Positions 18,751 through 27,056 of a stretch of 64,000 nucleotides of DNA are shown piece by piece; position 1 is the stretch's first letter; every line of letters begins with the position of its first letter. The translations under genes and the position numbers were made by a program. Location: assembly GCA_964486455.1 (NCBI GenBank), contig CAZAMP010000020.1, forward strand, positions 8,819 to 72,818. Reading direction: 5' to 3'. The DNA is from CAZAMP01 sp964486455. Lineage in GTDB: Bacteria > Eisenbacteria > RBG-16-71-46 > CAZAMP01. The notes below the pieces were generated by a model, which searched no databases, was not told the DNA's origin, and saw only the letters and a program-made list of their open reading frames with translations.

Positions 18751-19452
18751 ATGCGATCAACCGTACACGGCATCTTGGTGGTGGCTTTTCTGGTCGGAAC
18801 CGTCGTGACAACATCATCCGCTCTGGCCGACCGCTACTGGCGGTGCAACCGCACCGAGTCATACTCCGCGCTCAAGCTCGGGGTCTACAGCCCCACGGCG
18901 ACCGGCGCCCCTGACGGATTCTTCGGCGGACTCGAGGGAGGCGTCGCCCTCTCGCCACAGCTCGATGTCGGGCTCACCGGTGACTACTTCTATCGCGGGC
19001 GTTCGGCCGGGCCGGTGGAGTCCGCGAACGGGGGCCCGCCATACGACATCCCGGTCCACGAGTCGTTCGACATGGGATCGTCGTCGGTCCATCTCGCCAT
19101 GCTGGGTGTAGGCGGGCGGCTACGTTTTCCCGTAGGACTGAACGGTCCCGCCCCGTTCGTTCAGGGCGGAATCCTCTTTCAGCTTCTGCACCTGACATCG
19201 ATGGAGCTCGAAGAGCTCGGCGGAAACCGCTACCGCGAGGTCGAGCGCTCCGACACCTTCTGGGGATTCGGCTGGCAGGCGGGCGCGGGAATGGACATCC
19301 CGCTGGACGGCCGGACGGGATTGGTCGCTGAATTCGGCTACGTGCACGCCGAACCGCAGAAGACCATCGACGAGCCGGGCTATGTCCGCACCACGCTGAC
19401 CGCCGAGGCGGGCGGCGCGTTCGTGCGGGGCGGGGTCCGTTTCTCGTACTGA
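18751..19452 (+). CDS. Outer-membrane beta-barrel protein (small)
   Basis: A 233-aa protein with a signal peptide cleaved near SSALA-D (about residue 26). Repeated amphipathic strands with Gly/aromatic pattern follow (LKLGVYSP, VGLTGDYFYRG, VHLAMLGVGGRLRF, GFGWQAGAGMDIPL, LVAEFGYVH). It ends AFVRGGVRFSY with an aromatic terminal residue, as expected for BAM substrates. It looks like an 8-stranded OmpA/OmpW-size barrel; the function is unknown. The start is well defined by a perfect AAGGAGG SD 5 nt before the ATG. The 243-nt upstream region holds no other gene. Its stop abuts the stop of the convergent M28 peptidase gene directly. Confidence 0.82.
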   Translation: MRSTVHGILVVAFLVGTVVTTSSALADRYWRCNRTESYSALKLGVYSPTATGAPDGFFGGLEGGVALSPQLDVGLTGDYFYRGRSAGPVESANGGPPYDIPVHESFDMGSSSVHLAMLGVGGRLRFPVGLNGPAPFVQGGILFQLLHLTSMELEELGGNRYREVERSDTFWGFGWQAGAGMDIPLDGRTGLVAEFGYVHAEPQKTIDEPGYVRTTLTAEAGGAFVRGGVRFSY

Positions 19453-20961
19453 TTATTCGATGATCGTGATCCGATCGGAATACGTCGCGCCGGGTGAAGA
19501 GACGCGGACGAAGTAGACGCCGGGGGCCGCTTGGCCGCCGGCCTGCACTCGGCCATCCCACGTCAGCCGATTGGTCCCCGCAGCCAAACGATGCGCTCCG
19601 AGGTCGGCCGTGAGTCGCCCTCTGACGTCGAAGACGCGAATGTGCGCCAGCTGATCATCCGCGCCGTTGATCAGAAACGCGATAGACGTGGTTGCCGGCT
19701 CGGGATAGTGACGAAGCGTGATCGCTACAGGGGCGCCGCCCGTCGGAGCGTCAAGCGGCGCGACCATACCCGCCAGCTCCGCCGTCGTCGCCAGCAGGAG
19801 CTTCGTGCACTCGACGAAGAACGGGAAGTTCAGCGTCGAGATGAGATCCTGGTCCGAGTGGATGTATTGGGAGTAGTCGTTCCAGCCCTCGAAGAGCCAA
19901 GTGGACGTGAAACCGAGATCCCAGAATGCCCGGTGATCGCTGCTGTGCGAGTTTGGATCCAGGGTCTTCTCGAAATCGACGCCGGAAGTATATGTGGCGG
20001 CGCTCGCGAGCATGAGATCCGCGATCCACTCGGAGTTGTTGTTGCAGATGATCTCAGCGTCGTCGGTCCCGTCATCGTCGTAGGCGATCATGTCGGCGTT
20101 GACGGCGCAGACGATGTTCATGCCCTCTTGCGCCGCCTGTTCGGCGAAGTAGTAGCTTCCATAGAGTCCGAGCTCCTCCGCGCCGAAGAGCACGAGCTTG
20201 ACGGTCATGCGGAACGATCGCGTCTCGAATATCCGGGCCGCTTCCAGAACCGCCGATGACGAGCTGCCGTTGTCGTCGGCTCCGGGCGCCGGCGCGTTCG
20301 GGTCGCCGAACGAATCATAGGTAATCGAATCCAGATGGGCGCAGAGCACGATCACCGAGTCCGGGCTGGTCACGCCTTCCTTCGTGGCGATGACGTTCCG
20401 CGTGGGGGATTGGCCGCCAAAGTCGAAATACTGGCTCTCGACGGCCCATCCGTGGTTGTCGAACACCGTCGCCGCGTAGTCGGCCGCCACCTCGTAGTAC
20501 GCACTATTGCAGTACCGGGTCAGGATCGATGAGAGATCGTAGTCGAACGTGTAGAGGGAGTTCGAGTCGACCTCATCGACGATCTCCTGGATACCCGGGT
20601 CGTTGCGAAGCGAACCACCCGACTCCGGTTCGCAGGTGATGCCGTGGGGGAGAATCTCATGGAAGCCGAGGGCGTGCGGAATATCGATCGATCGCTCCGG
20701 AGAGAGCCGGAGGACCCGCATTCCGTCGATCTCGCCGACGGATTCGAGACCAGACGCCATCGACGACTCCGCCATCCCCGGGGTGACCAGGAAGAATCGG
20801 TCGCCGGGAATCGCGTTGTCGAAGATCCAGCCGTCGCCGCGGATGGCGTCGTCGGTTCGTGTCCAATGATGTCCGGCGAAGTCGAAGCTCTCCGCGCTCG
20901 ACGATGAGGGAAGAGCGACGAGGGTGATGAGGGTCATGGCTGTCAGGGCGTGGCGGACCAT
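19453..20961 (-). CDS. Secreted M28 metallopeptidase with C-terminal sorting domain
   Basis: A 502-aa protein with a signal peptide (LTAMTLITLVALPSSSSAES). The M28 aminopeptidase domain carries all zinc-site motifs in order: CAHLDS, APGADDNGSSSSAVLE, LFGAEELGLYGS, VNADMIAYDDDG and NSHSSDHRAFWD. The C-terminal ~85 residues (PEPATTSIAFLI ... VFDVRGRLTADLG ... GVYFVRVSSPGATYSDRITIIE) form a FlgD-like/Por-type sorting domain as in the M1 peptidase. It is probably a secreted aminopeptidase or di-zinc exopeptidase feeding peptide uptake. The ATG has an AAAGGAGA SD and lies about 40 nt downstream of a credible promoter at 21008-21036. Confidence 0.92.
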   Translation of the reverse strand: MVRHALTAMTLITLVALPSSSSAESFDFAGHHWTRTDDAIRGDGWIFDNAIPGDRFFLVTPGMAESSMASGLESVGEIDGMRVLRLSPERSIDIPHALGFHEILPHGITCEPESGGSLRNDPGIQEIVDEVDSNSLYTFDYDLSSILTRYCNSAYYEVAADYAATVFDNHGWAVESQYFDFGGQSPTRNVIATKEGVTSPDSVIVLCAHLDSITYDSFGDPNAPAPGADDNGSSSSAVLEAARIFETRSFRMTVKLVLFGAEELGLYGSYYFAEQAAQEGMNIVCAVNADMIAYDDDGTDDAEIICNNNSEWIADLMLASAATYTSGVDFEKTLDPNSHSSDHRAFWDLGFTSTWLFEGWNDYSQYIHSDQDLISTLNFPFFVECTKLLLATTAELAGMVAPLDAPTGGAPVAITLRHYPEPATTSIAFLINGADDQLAHIRVFDVRGRLTADLGAHRLAAGTNRLTWDGRVQAGGQAAPGVYFVRVSSPGATYSDRITIIE

Positions 20962-21007
20962 GGTGCGTCTCCTTTGGGGGCCCCAATCTATCCTGTTGAC
21001 TGGCTAT

Positions 21008-21036
21008 AGTTTACCAAGCGGTCATGAATCCGACAA
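21008..21036 (-). promoter_or_regulatory. Sigma-70-like promoter for the M28 peptidase gene
   Basis: On the minus strand the -35 box is TTGTCG (21036-21031) and the -10 box is TAAACT (21013-21008), with a 17-nt spacer. The predicted start site is near 21001, giving a 5' leader of about 40 nt before the ATG at 20961. The same TTGTCG -35 occurs in the promoter at 27057. Confidence 0.5.
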
Positions 21037-21062
21037 TGGGGTGGGGTCCCTCGTCGCTGGAT

Positions 21063-22745
21063 TCACGCGGGGTCGGCGAGCTTGAGGATCGCCCGTCTGA
21101 GCCTGCGGTGTTGGTCGAAGCGCCTAACGAATTCCGATTCACGCCGTCCGCCCTTCGCCCGGATGACACCGACGAGTGCGCGTTTGTTCTCCCGACTCCA
21201 CCGGTCCACGCCCGGGAGCGTCGCGACGAGCGGCGCCCAGTTCGCCCATGCGATGCGTTCGCCCCTCGTGAAGCGGCGCATGGAGCGGACTCCGAGCATT
21301 CGCGCCGCCTCCCGCGAGCACTCGCGGATGGCGCGCTCTCGATCCGAGCCGAAGCGATGCGCGAGGGTCCTGACGATCTTTCCGCCGATCTCGCCGAGAT
21401 CGATCATGCCCATCACGTCGTCGCGCCGCCGGCCCATGTAGAGGAAGACGTGCTCGGCCGTGAGGTTCTGCAGCGTGGCGATCGACGATCGGTGTGTCGG
21501 GTCGGCCTTCATTTGTTTGAGCTCGGCCCGCATGATCCGACGCACGTCCGGGTCGTAGGGACGGAACTTGAGCTTGTAGTAGAACCACCACGCGCCGGAT
21601 TTGAGCCCCTCCATGTTGTCGTGCCCGAGCTGAAACGGGTCCACGGCGAACGCATCGGTGCCGAAGAGATGGCGAATCATCGCGAGCACACGCCCGTAGA
21701 CGTATGCTGATTCCCCACCCCGGTACGTTTCGAAGATGTTGTACGCCACGGCGGACGAATTGAAGAGCGAGCTACAGAGCACGTAGCCGGCCGGCACGCC
21801 GTTTCGGAGCGTGAGAAATCCATAGACCGATTCCAGCATGAGTCGGCGTTCCGGCACCGCGCCGTAGCAGACGAATACCAGGCCGTCACCGCAGTCGATA
21901 AGCCGGACATCGTTCTTGTCCGCGTGCATGAAGACGTCCAGATCTCGGCTCCGTGTGACCATCGCCTCCCGCGCGAGGTCGATGAGCTTCGATCCCTCCC
22001 GCGGCGATACGGCGCGCACGCGGAGCGGAGGTCGTTTCGCCTCCTCCACGAGATCGGGTCGGCGCTGGCGAAGGGGCGATGCTTGAAAACACGTCGGGAG
22101 CTTCGCGTAGCGCGCATGCGTGCGTGATGGCGTGCCGGGCCCGGCCTCAAGGTGGATGGGCGCGTCGATGTCTTCGAACAGCGTCTCCCGCAAGAACAGG
22201 TCGGCGCGGAGCGCGGCGAACCGCTGGATCAAGAATGCGGCGTCGGTTTCGTCCGGGGATTTCAGGTGATCGATCCACTCTCGCGTGGAATGACCCAACT
22301 CATCGAGGGCGAGCGACTCGCTGTAGGGGAGAAGCGTGTGCAAGAACGTTTCGAGCCGGCCCTTTCGCTCGAACGACTTCCAGTCGATCGTGATCCGGTC
22401 GGGCCAATGCCGAGCGAGCCACTCCGCGGTCGTCCAGTAGAACTGAAAGTCGATCGGTGTGCCCGCTATCCCGCTGTCTGCGAGCGCACGCGCGAAGCGC
22501 TTGAGATCGGATCGTTCCGAGAAGCAGGCGAGCATCCGCTCGACCTTCGCGAGAAGCTCCCGGTTGTCGGGGTAGCCGCGAAGAAAGCAAAGCGCTTCGT
22601 GGAGGGTCAGGACGTCTCTCGCCGACTCGAGACGCCTCCGGTCCAGCTTGTCGAGAAGCGCGATCTTTCGTTCCGCTGAGTCATCCCCAAAGCTGCTTTT
22701 GAGACGATCCAGTTGTCTCAGCAACGTCCGTGCTTTCTCTGCCAC
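21063..22745 (-). CDS. Hypothetical protein, 560 aa
   Basis: A soluble, Arg-rich protein with no signal peptide that I do not recognise. It has a helical N-terminal half (LRQLDRLKSSFGDDSAERKIALLDKLDRRRLESARDVL, then a Trp-rich block IDFQFYWTTAEWLARHWPDRITIDWKSF). The C-terminal half is more conserved-looking: LIDLAREAMVTRSRDLDVFMHAD, then GFLTLRNGVPAGYVLCSSLF, then YNIFETYRGGESAYVYGRVLAMIRHLFG. The spacing of that block recalls a GNAT-like acyltransferase fold, but no acetyl-CoA motif is clear; this is inference. The GTG at 22745 is chosen because GGGAGGTG lies 5 nt upstream; an in-frame ATG at 22778 has no SD. It stands alone, with gaps on both sides. Confidence 0.7.
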   Translation of the reverse strand: MAEKARTLLRQLDRLKSSFGDDSAERKIALLDKLDRRRLESARDVLTLHEALCFLRGYPDNRELLAKVERMLACFSERSDLKRFARALADSGIAGTPIDFQFYWTTAEWLARHWPDRITIDWKSFERKGRLETFLHTLLPYSESLALDELGHSTREWIDHLKSPDETDAAFLIQRFAALRADLFLRETLFEDIDAPIHLEAGPGTPSRTHARYAKLPTCFQASPLRQRRPDLVEEAKRPPLRVRAVSPREGSKLIDLAREAMVTRSRDLDVFMHADKNDVRLIDCGDGLVFVCYGAVPERRLMLESVYGFLTLRNGVPAGYVLCSSLFNSSAVAYNIFETYRGGESAYVYGRVLAMIRHLFGTDAFAVDPFQLGHDNMEGLKSGAWWFYYKLKFRPYDPDVRRIMRAELKQMKADPTHRSSIATLQNLTAEHVFLYMGRRRDDVMGMIDLGEIGGKIVRTLAHRFGSDRERAIRECSREAARMLGVRSMRRFTRGERIAWANWAPLVATLPGVDRWSRENKRALVGVIRAKGGRRESEFVRRFDQHRRLRRAILKLADPA

Positions 22746-23117
22746 GCGAACACCTCCCCCGAGTATCGGAAACTGCACAGCCTCGAACTTAGCAAAGGAT
22801 TTAACAGGACTCCAGATGCGGGGCGCAGCTGGTCCCTTGGTTCTCAGAAATCGCCGGATGCACCGGGACCAAAATACCCACCGGAATCGATTGAAAGCGA
22901 TGTGATTGCGCGGGGGCCCCCGTCCCAGATGGGTAGTGACGTCCCGGCTCGCCCGACGGCGGGATGATCGTCGATCCGCATTGTCGACGATGGATCAATT
23001 GGTTGCGACAGCGGCGCGGCTTGGCACCGCTCGTGCATTGCGTGAGAGTGAGTGGCGTCCGGCGTCGGCCCCCGGGATGCCGGGCGCCTCCGACACGACA
23101 CGATGTTGGGAGGGATG
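22746..23117. other. Intergenic region with inverted repeats, no gene seen
   Basis: 372 nt between divergent starts. It contains a 12-nt G/C palindrome at 22911-22922 (CGGGGGCCCCCG) and an 8-bp inverted repeat at 22967-22991. The short frames in it look like chance frames. It must hold promoters for the hypothetical gene (minus) and the TonB-family gene (plus), but I cannot pick clear -35/-10 pairs. Confidence 0.5.
22967..22991. repeat. Inverted repeat, possible operator
   Basis: ATCGTCGA (22967-22974) and its exact reverse complement TCGACGAT (22984-22991) are separated by 9 nt, about 125 nt upstream of the TonB-family start. It could be a regulator-binding site or an RNA stem; there is no T-tract. 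Confidence 0.35.
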
Positions 23118-23747
23118 ATGCACAGCGAGAGACGCAGGACCGAACCAGCGGGGCGTCGGCTCCGCCACGCCATGCTGTCGGCGCTCGTGCTCCACGGCCT
23201 CGTGGTCTTTCTGGGGCCTCCGCTCCTTCTCCAGCGTCCGGTGATCCGGGAGTGGCGTCCGCAATTGCGAACGCGTCTGATCGAGATAGAGGATGAAACC
23301 ATATTGAAGCGATACAAGTATTCCCCTGAGCCGATCAGACCGGACATCCCCGGACCCAAGTCGACGGTGATCGAGGTGACGGACGAGCCGCAGCTTCCAG
23401 ACATTCCACCCCTAGTCCCTCTGGAGCCGTATTTCGCCGGGTTGTCCGGAGGTGAGGCGAGCAGATTCACAATGGCACAGGAGTCGTCCCCGCAGCCCAT
23501 CATCATGGTGGATCCTGAATACCCATCCATGGCCAGAGCGGCGGAGGCGGAAGGCACGGTGCGGGTCCGTGCCGTCGTGGACGAGTTCGGTTTCGTGGTC
23601 GACGTCGCGATCGACTCGTCAGACACGATTGGGTTACTCGAGAATGCCGCGCTGAACGCGGCGAAGAAGTGGCGATTTCGCCCGGCCAAGCAAGGCAACG
23701 TCCCGGTCCAGGTGATCGTGATCATTCCGTTCACGTTCAGAATGTAG
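23118..23747 (+). CDS. TonB-family energy transducer
   Basis: A 209-aa protein. One N-terminal transmembrane helix (AMLSALVLHGLVVFLGPPLLL) is followed by a periplasmic Pro-rich linker (YSPEPIRPDIPGPKS, then DEPQLPDIPPLVPLEP). The TonB C-terminal domain reads DPEYPSMARAAEAEGTVRVRAVVDEFG and ENAALNAAKKWRFRPAKQ. It would pass inner-membrane proton-motive energy from ExbBD to outer-membrane receptors; no ExbBD or receptor lies in this window. The ATG at 23118 follows GGGAGGG with a short spacer; the ATG at 23115 is equally possible, and the longer frame to 23052 has no SD. It is followed by a run of hairpins and a strong terminator. Confidence 0.85.
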   Translation: MHSERRRTEPAGRRLRHAMLSALVLHGLVVFLGPPLLLQRPVIREWRPQLRTRLIEIEDETILKRYKYSPEPIRPDIPGPKSTVIEVTDEPQLPDIPPLVPLEPYFAGLSGGEASRFTMAQESSPQPIIMVDPEYPSMARAAEAEGTVRVRAVVDEFGFVVDVAIDSSDTIGLLENAALNAAKKWRFRPAKQGNVPVQVIVIIPFTFRM

Positions 23748-23797
23748 ACACGGGAAGACGCCTCGCGACATCCCCCAACGGGCGAACCGGGCCATCC

Positions 23798-23877
23798 GGC
23801 CCGCGTTCTACGCGGGCCGTGGCCCCGCCTCATCGAATGCGAGTGTCTGACGCCCTGCGGCACCCCCGACGCAGGGC
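23798..23877 (+). repeat. Two GC-rich hairpins preceding the terminator
   Basis: Hairpin 1 is GGCCCGCG (23798-23805), loop TTCTA, CGCGGGCC (23811-23818). Hairpin 2 is GCCCTGCG (23852-23859), a 10-nt loop, CGCAGGGC (23870-23877). Both are perfect 8-bp stems in the 3' untranslated region of the TonB-family gene. They may stabilise the transcript end or be part of a small structured RNA. Confidence 0.45.
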
Positions 23878-23880
23878 GGG

Positions 23881-23914
23881 GCGGGAGAGGGTTTCCTCTC
23901 CCGCTCTTGTTTTT
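23881..23914 (+). terminator. Rho-independent terminator after the TonB-family gene
   Basis: A perfect 10-bp stem GCGGGAGAGG / CCTCTCCCGC with a GTTT tetraloop is followed directly by TCTTGTTTTT. It is among the clearest intrinsic terminators in the window and separates the TonB-family unit from the molybdenum hydroxylase gene. Confidence 0.88.
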
Positions 23915-24049
23915 CATCCGACGATCGTGATCTCTTCCATCTTCAACCCCCTGGGCCGCACGTCCCCGTGACGAAAGCTCGTGCGCTCAGCCGACGATGG
24001 AGATCATCGTCGAGGGCCATGATCGAGCCTCAGATTGCGCATCGCGTGA

Positions 24050-24075
24050 CACGTAATCGTGCAATATATTACGTG
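24050..24075. promoter_or_regulatory. Inverted repeat overlapping a -10-like box upstream of the fused hydroxylase
   Basis: CACGTAAT (24050-24057) and ATTACGTG (24068-24075) form a perfect 8-bp inverted repeat with a 10-nt spacer. A TATATT hexamer (24065-24070) overlaps its right arm and could be a -10 box, though the matching -35 position (TCGCGT) is poor. A repressor bound here would block such a promoter. Confidence 0.45.
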
Positions 24076-24085
24076 GTAAGCTGCC

Positions 24086-24120
24086 ACACGGATCTGTCTC
24101 CCCGGGGAGACAGACCGTGT
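24086..24120. promoter_or_regulatory. Long near-perfect palindrome upstream of the fused hydroxylase
   Basis: The core at 24093-24114 is a perfect 22-nt palindrome (arms TCTGTCTCCCC / GGGGAGACAGA). It is flanked by ACACGG (24086-24091) and CCGTGT (24115-24120), with one unpaired A at 24092. There is no T-tract on either strand, so an operator or leader hairpin is more likely than a terminator. It lies about 114 nt before the hydroxylase start. Confidence 0.5.
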
Positions 24121-24233
24121 AAGCACGGAGAAGGCCTCGCCGCCGATGGCCGGACGCGTGCCGACATCGTTGTCGGGCAGGCGGGCGGCCCGTACACTGT
24201 CCGATCTTCACGAGACTTCATCCGGGAGAATTC

Positions 24234-26831
24234 ATGCCCGACGTCACGTTTCGCTTGAATGGCGACGAGGTCACCGTCCGCTACGAAGACGGAATGCATC
24301 TGCTCGAGCTACTTCGCGAGGAATGCGGCATCACATCGCCCAAAGACGGCTGTGCGCCTCAGGGATCGTGCGGTTGCTGCACCGTTCTGCTCGACGGAAA
24401 GCCCATTCTCGCTTGTCTTCAGAAGCCGGAGAACGTCGCGGGCCGCGATCTGGTGACGCTGGAAGGCCTGCCGGAGAGCGAGCGGCGATTGCTCGCCGAG
24501 TCGTTCGTTCGCGAGGGGGCGGTGCAGTGCGGCTACTGCACCCCGGGGATCCTCATCCGCACCAAGTCGCTCATCGATCGCGGTCGGACACACGATCGCG
24601 ACGCCGTGACGAAAGCGCTGTCGGGGCATCTCTGTCGATGCACGGGCTACAGGAGAATCGTGCAGGCGATCGAGGCGGCCGGTGAGGCGGCTCGGTCGGG
24701 CGCGGGGGGAAACCGCGACACCGGCGGGCACGGCGTCGGCGACTCCGCTCCCCGCTATCGGGGTATCGAAACCGCACTCGGCGAGAGCGACTTCGTTGCG
24801 GACATGACGGTCGAGAGGATGATGCACGGAGCCATCGTGCTGAGCGATCATGCCCGTGCTCGGATCCGAAGCATCGATCCTTCTCCCGCGGAAGCCATGC
24901 CCGGCGTGTCGCGAGTCTTCACTGCGGCGGACGTGACCGGGGAACGCTCGGTGGGTCTCGTCGTCACCGACTGGCCCGTCTTCGTCGCCGTGGGTGAAGA
25001 GACACGGTGCGTCGGCGACATGCTCGCGCTCGTGGTCGCCGACACGATGTTCAACGCGCGCCGCGCGGCGGCATCCGTGATCGTGGACTATGAGCCGCTG
25101 CCGTCCGTAACTGATCCCGAAGCGGCGTTGGCGACCGGAGCGCCCGAAATCCATCCCGGAGGAAACCTGCTCGAGGTCTGCGGCTTCGTTCGCGGCGACG
25201 TCGACGCGGCGCTCGCCGGCGCCGCGCATGTCGTGTCGCAGCGCTTCGAGACCCAGCGGATCGAGCATGCTTACCTCGAGCCCGAGGCGTGTCTTGCGGT
25301 CCCGGACGCCGGCCGGCTCCACATCTATACGCAAGGCCAGGGGGTCCATGACGATCAGCGACAAATCGCCCGTGTGCTCGGCGTTCAGCCCGAGGCAATC
25401 ACCGTGGAGCTGGTGCCGAACGGCGGCGCGTTCGGCGGCAAGGAAGACCTATCCATTCAGGCGCAGACGGCGCTCGCCGCCCATGCGCTCGGAGTGCCCG
25501 TACGCACGATTCTCACCCGCGAACAATCGATACGTCTTCATCCCAAACGCCATCCGATCCGCCTCGACTACACCGCGGGGGTCGATGCCGACGGGAAGCT
25601 CGTGGCCGTTCGCGCGCGGATTGTCGGCGACACCGGCGCCTATGCTTCGGTAGGCGCCAAGGTCCTCGAGCGCGCGGCGGGACACTCATGCGGTCCGTAT
25701 CGGGCTCCCAATGTGGACGTCGAGGCCAAGACCGTCTACACGAACAACCCGCCGTCGGGCGCGATGCGGGGATTCGGTGCGAACCAGGCGGCGTTCGGGA
25801 TCGAGGGCGTCATGGACATGCTGGCCGAGAAGGCGGAGCTTGACGGCTACGAGATCCGGGATCGGAACATACTGGCTCCGGGAGACCGATTCGCGACGGG
25901 CCAGATCATGGGGCAAAGCTGTCGCGGGATCAGGCGGTCGCTCGAGGCGGTCAAGGACGCCTATCGGAGCGAGCGATACGCGGGTATTGCGTGCGGCATC
26001 AAGAACACCGGGATCGGAAACGGTCTCGACGATTCCGGCCGGGTGCTCCTGCGTGTTGGCGACGACGGCTCTCTTACGATCCTCACCGGCTACACGGAGA
26101 TGGGCCAGGGTCTCTTCACCGTGCTTCGACAGATCGTTTCGGAAGAAACCGGTCTCGATCCCGAGCGGATGGCGGTAAGGACGGTGAGCGAGCTGTCGGT
26201 GCTTTGCGGAATGACGACCGCGTCGCGCGCCACGGCGTTGGGCGGGAAGGCGGCACAGGTAGCCGCGCGCAAGCTCGCGTCGGATCTCGCGGGCGGGGAT
26301 CCACGGGGCCTCGCCGGCAGGGAGTATCACGGCGAGTACGTGTGTGACTTCACCGTGAAGCCCGGTACTCAGGTCGAGAATCCCGTGACGCACCTTACCT
26401 TCGGCTACGCTACCCAGGTTGTGATCCTCGATGACGCCGGACGGTTGTCGAGGGTGGTCGCGGCGCACGACGTCGGGCGGGCGATCAACCCCACCCTCTG
26501 CTCCGGACAGATCGAAGGCGCGGTGCACATGGGACTCGGATACGCGCTCTCCGAAGATCTGCCCTGCACGGGCGGCATGCCGGATTCACTTCTGCTTCGC
26601 GATCTCGGAATCCTCAAGGCCAAGGACACGCCCGAGATCGACGTCATTCTCATCGAGGAGCCGGACGAGTACGGCGGATACGGCGTGAAGGGGGTCGGGG
26701 AGATCGGTCTGGTGCCCACGGCCGGGGCCGTGGCGTCGGCGCTCCATGCCTTCGACGGGAAGAGACGATTCCGTTTGCCGATGACGGACGCGCCGGCGGC
26801 CGCCCCGAGCGTTCCGCGCGTTCGGAAGTGA
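24234..26831 (+). CDS. Fused Fe-S / molybdopterin hydroxylase, selenium-dependent xanthine dehydrogenase type
   Basis: An 865-aa single-chain molybdenum hydroxylase. Residues 1-~155 carry two [2Fe-2S] sites: plant-type C40, C46, C48/C49, C61 and helical-type QCGYC (C99, C102) and CRC (C134, C136). The first site reads GCAPQGSCGCC, one residue longer than the usual CxxxxCGxC. Residues ~175-865 are the molybdopterin-binding domain, with GGAFGGKED, MRGFGAN, TEMGQG and the catalytic Glu in GVKGVGEIGLVP. Chain layout and the PQGSCGCC motif match the selenium-dependent hydroxylase family linked to SsnA/YgeY/YgeW. Likely reaction: purine or xanthine hydroxylation in the cytoplasm. No FAD subunit adjoins it. 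The ATG is preceded by GGGAGAATTC, giving a usable SD. Confidence 0.82.
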   Translation: MPDVTFRLNGDEVTVRYEDGMHLLELLREECGITSPKDGCAPQGSCGCCTVLLDGKPILACLQKPENVAGRDLVTLEGLPESERRLLAESFVREGAVQCGYCTPGILIRTKSLIDRGRTHDRDAVTKALSGHLCRCTGYRRIVQAIEAAGEAARSGAGGNRDTGGHGVGDSAPRYRGIETALGESDFVADMTVERMMHGAIVLSDHARARIRSIDPSPAEAMPGVSRVFTAADVTGERSVGLVVTDWPVFVAVGEETRCVGDMLALVVADTMFNARRAAASVIVDYEPLPSVTDPEAALATGAPEIHPGGNLLEVCGFVRGDVDAALAGAAHVVSQRFETQRIEHAYLEPEACLAVPDAGRLHIYTQGQGVHDDQRQIARVLGVQPEAITVELVPNGGAFGGKEDLSIQAQTALAAHALGVPVRTILTREQSIRLHPKRHPIRLDYTAGVDADGKLVAVRARIVGDTGAYASVGAKVLERAAGHSCGPYRAPNVDVEAKTVYTNNPPSGAMRGFGANQAAFGIEGVMDMLAEKAELDGYEIRDRNILAPGDRFATGQIMGQSCRGIRRSLEAVKDAYRSERYAGIACGIKNTGIGNGLDDSGRVLLRVGDDGSLTILTGYTEMGQGLFTVLRQIVSEETGLDPERMAVRTVSELSVLCGMTTASRATALGGKAAQVAARKLASDLAGGDPRGLAGREYHGEYVCDFTVKPGTQVENPVTHLTFGYATQVVILDDAGRLSRVVAAHDVGRAINPTLCSGQIEGAVHMGLGYALSEDLPCTGGMPDSLLLRDLGILKAKDTPEIDVILIEEPDEYGGYGVKGVGEIGLVPTAGAVASALHAFDGKRRFRLPMTDAPAAAPSVPRVRK

Positions 26832-26914
26832 ACGCCGGTAGTCATCCGGGTCTCACGAGGCTCTCCAAAGCGGCTGATTCTAAGAGATCGAACCGATGCA
26901 ACGTGTGCGCACCT

Positions 26915-26932
26915 GTGTTCGGATCCGAACAC
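26915..26932. promoter_or_regulatory. 18-nt perfect palindrome, candidate operator
   Basis: GTGTTCGGATCCGAACAC is an exact palindrome, about 125 nt upstream of the -35 box of the dockerin-like gene and 84 nt after the hydroxylase stop. Its size and symmetry suit a dimeric helix-turn-helix regulator; no such regulator gene is in this window. Confidence 0.45.
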
Positions 26933-27056
26933 GTGATGCGACGCACTAAGCCTCACACGCGAGCTCGTCTTTCGCATGTTCGGCGTTTTTCTCGCCGCGA
27001 GGCTTCGCGACACGTCGCCGCGACCGAGAACCCGCAACGTGAGATGAGCGATCGTA

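Larger units (their letters stand above)
23748..24233. other. Intergenic region rich in hairpins and palindromes
   Basis: 486 nt without a credible gene. Its first part holds two GC-rich hairpins (23798-23818 and 23852-23877) and the terminator at 23881-23914, all downstream of the TonB-family gene. Its second part, from about 24040, is the regulatory region of the fused hydroxylase, with inverted repeats at 24050-24075 and 24086-24120. Confidence 0.6.

Noticed and set aside
24234..26831. Selenocysteine codon or SECIS element in the fused hydroxylase
   Set aside because: The frame has no internal TGA, and this enzyme family is thought to use a labile selenium cofactor, not Sec.
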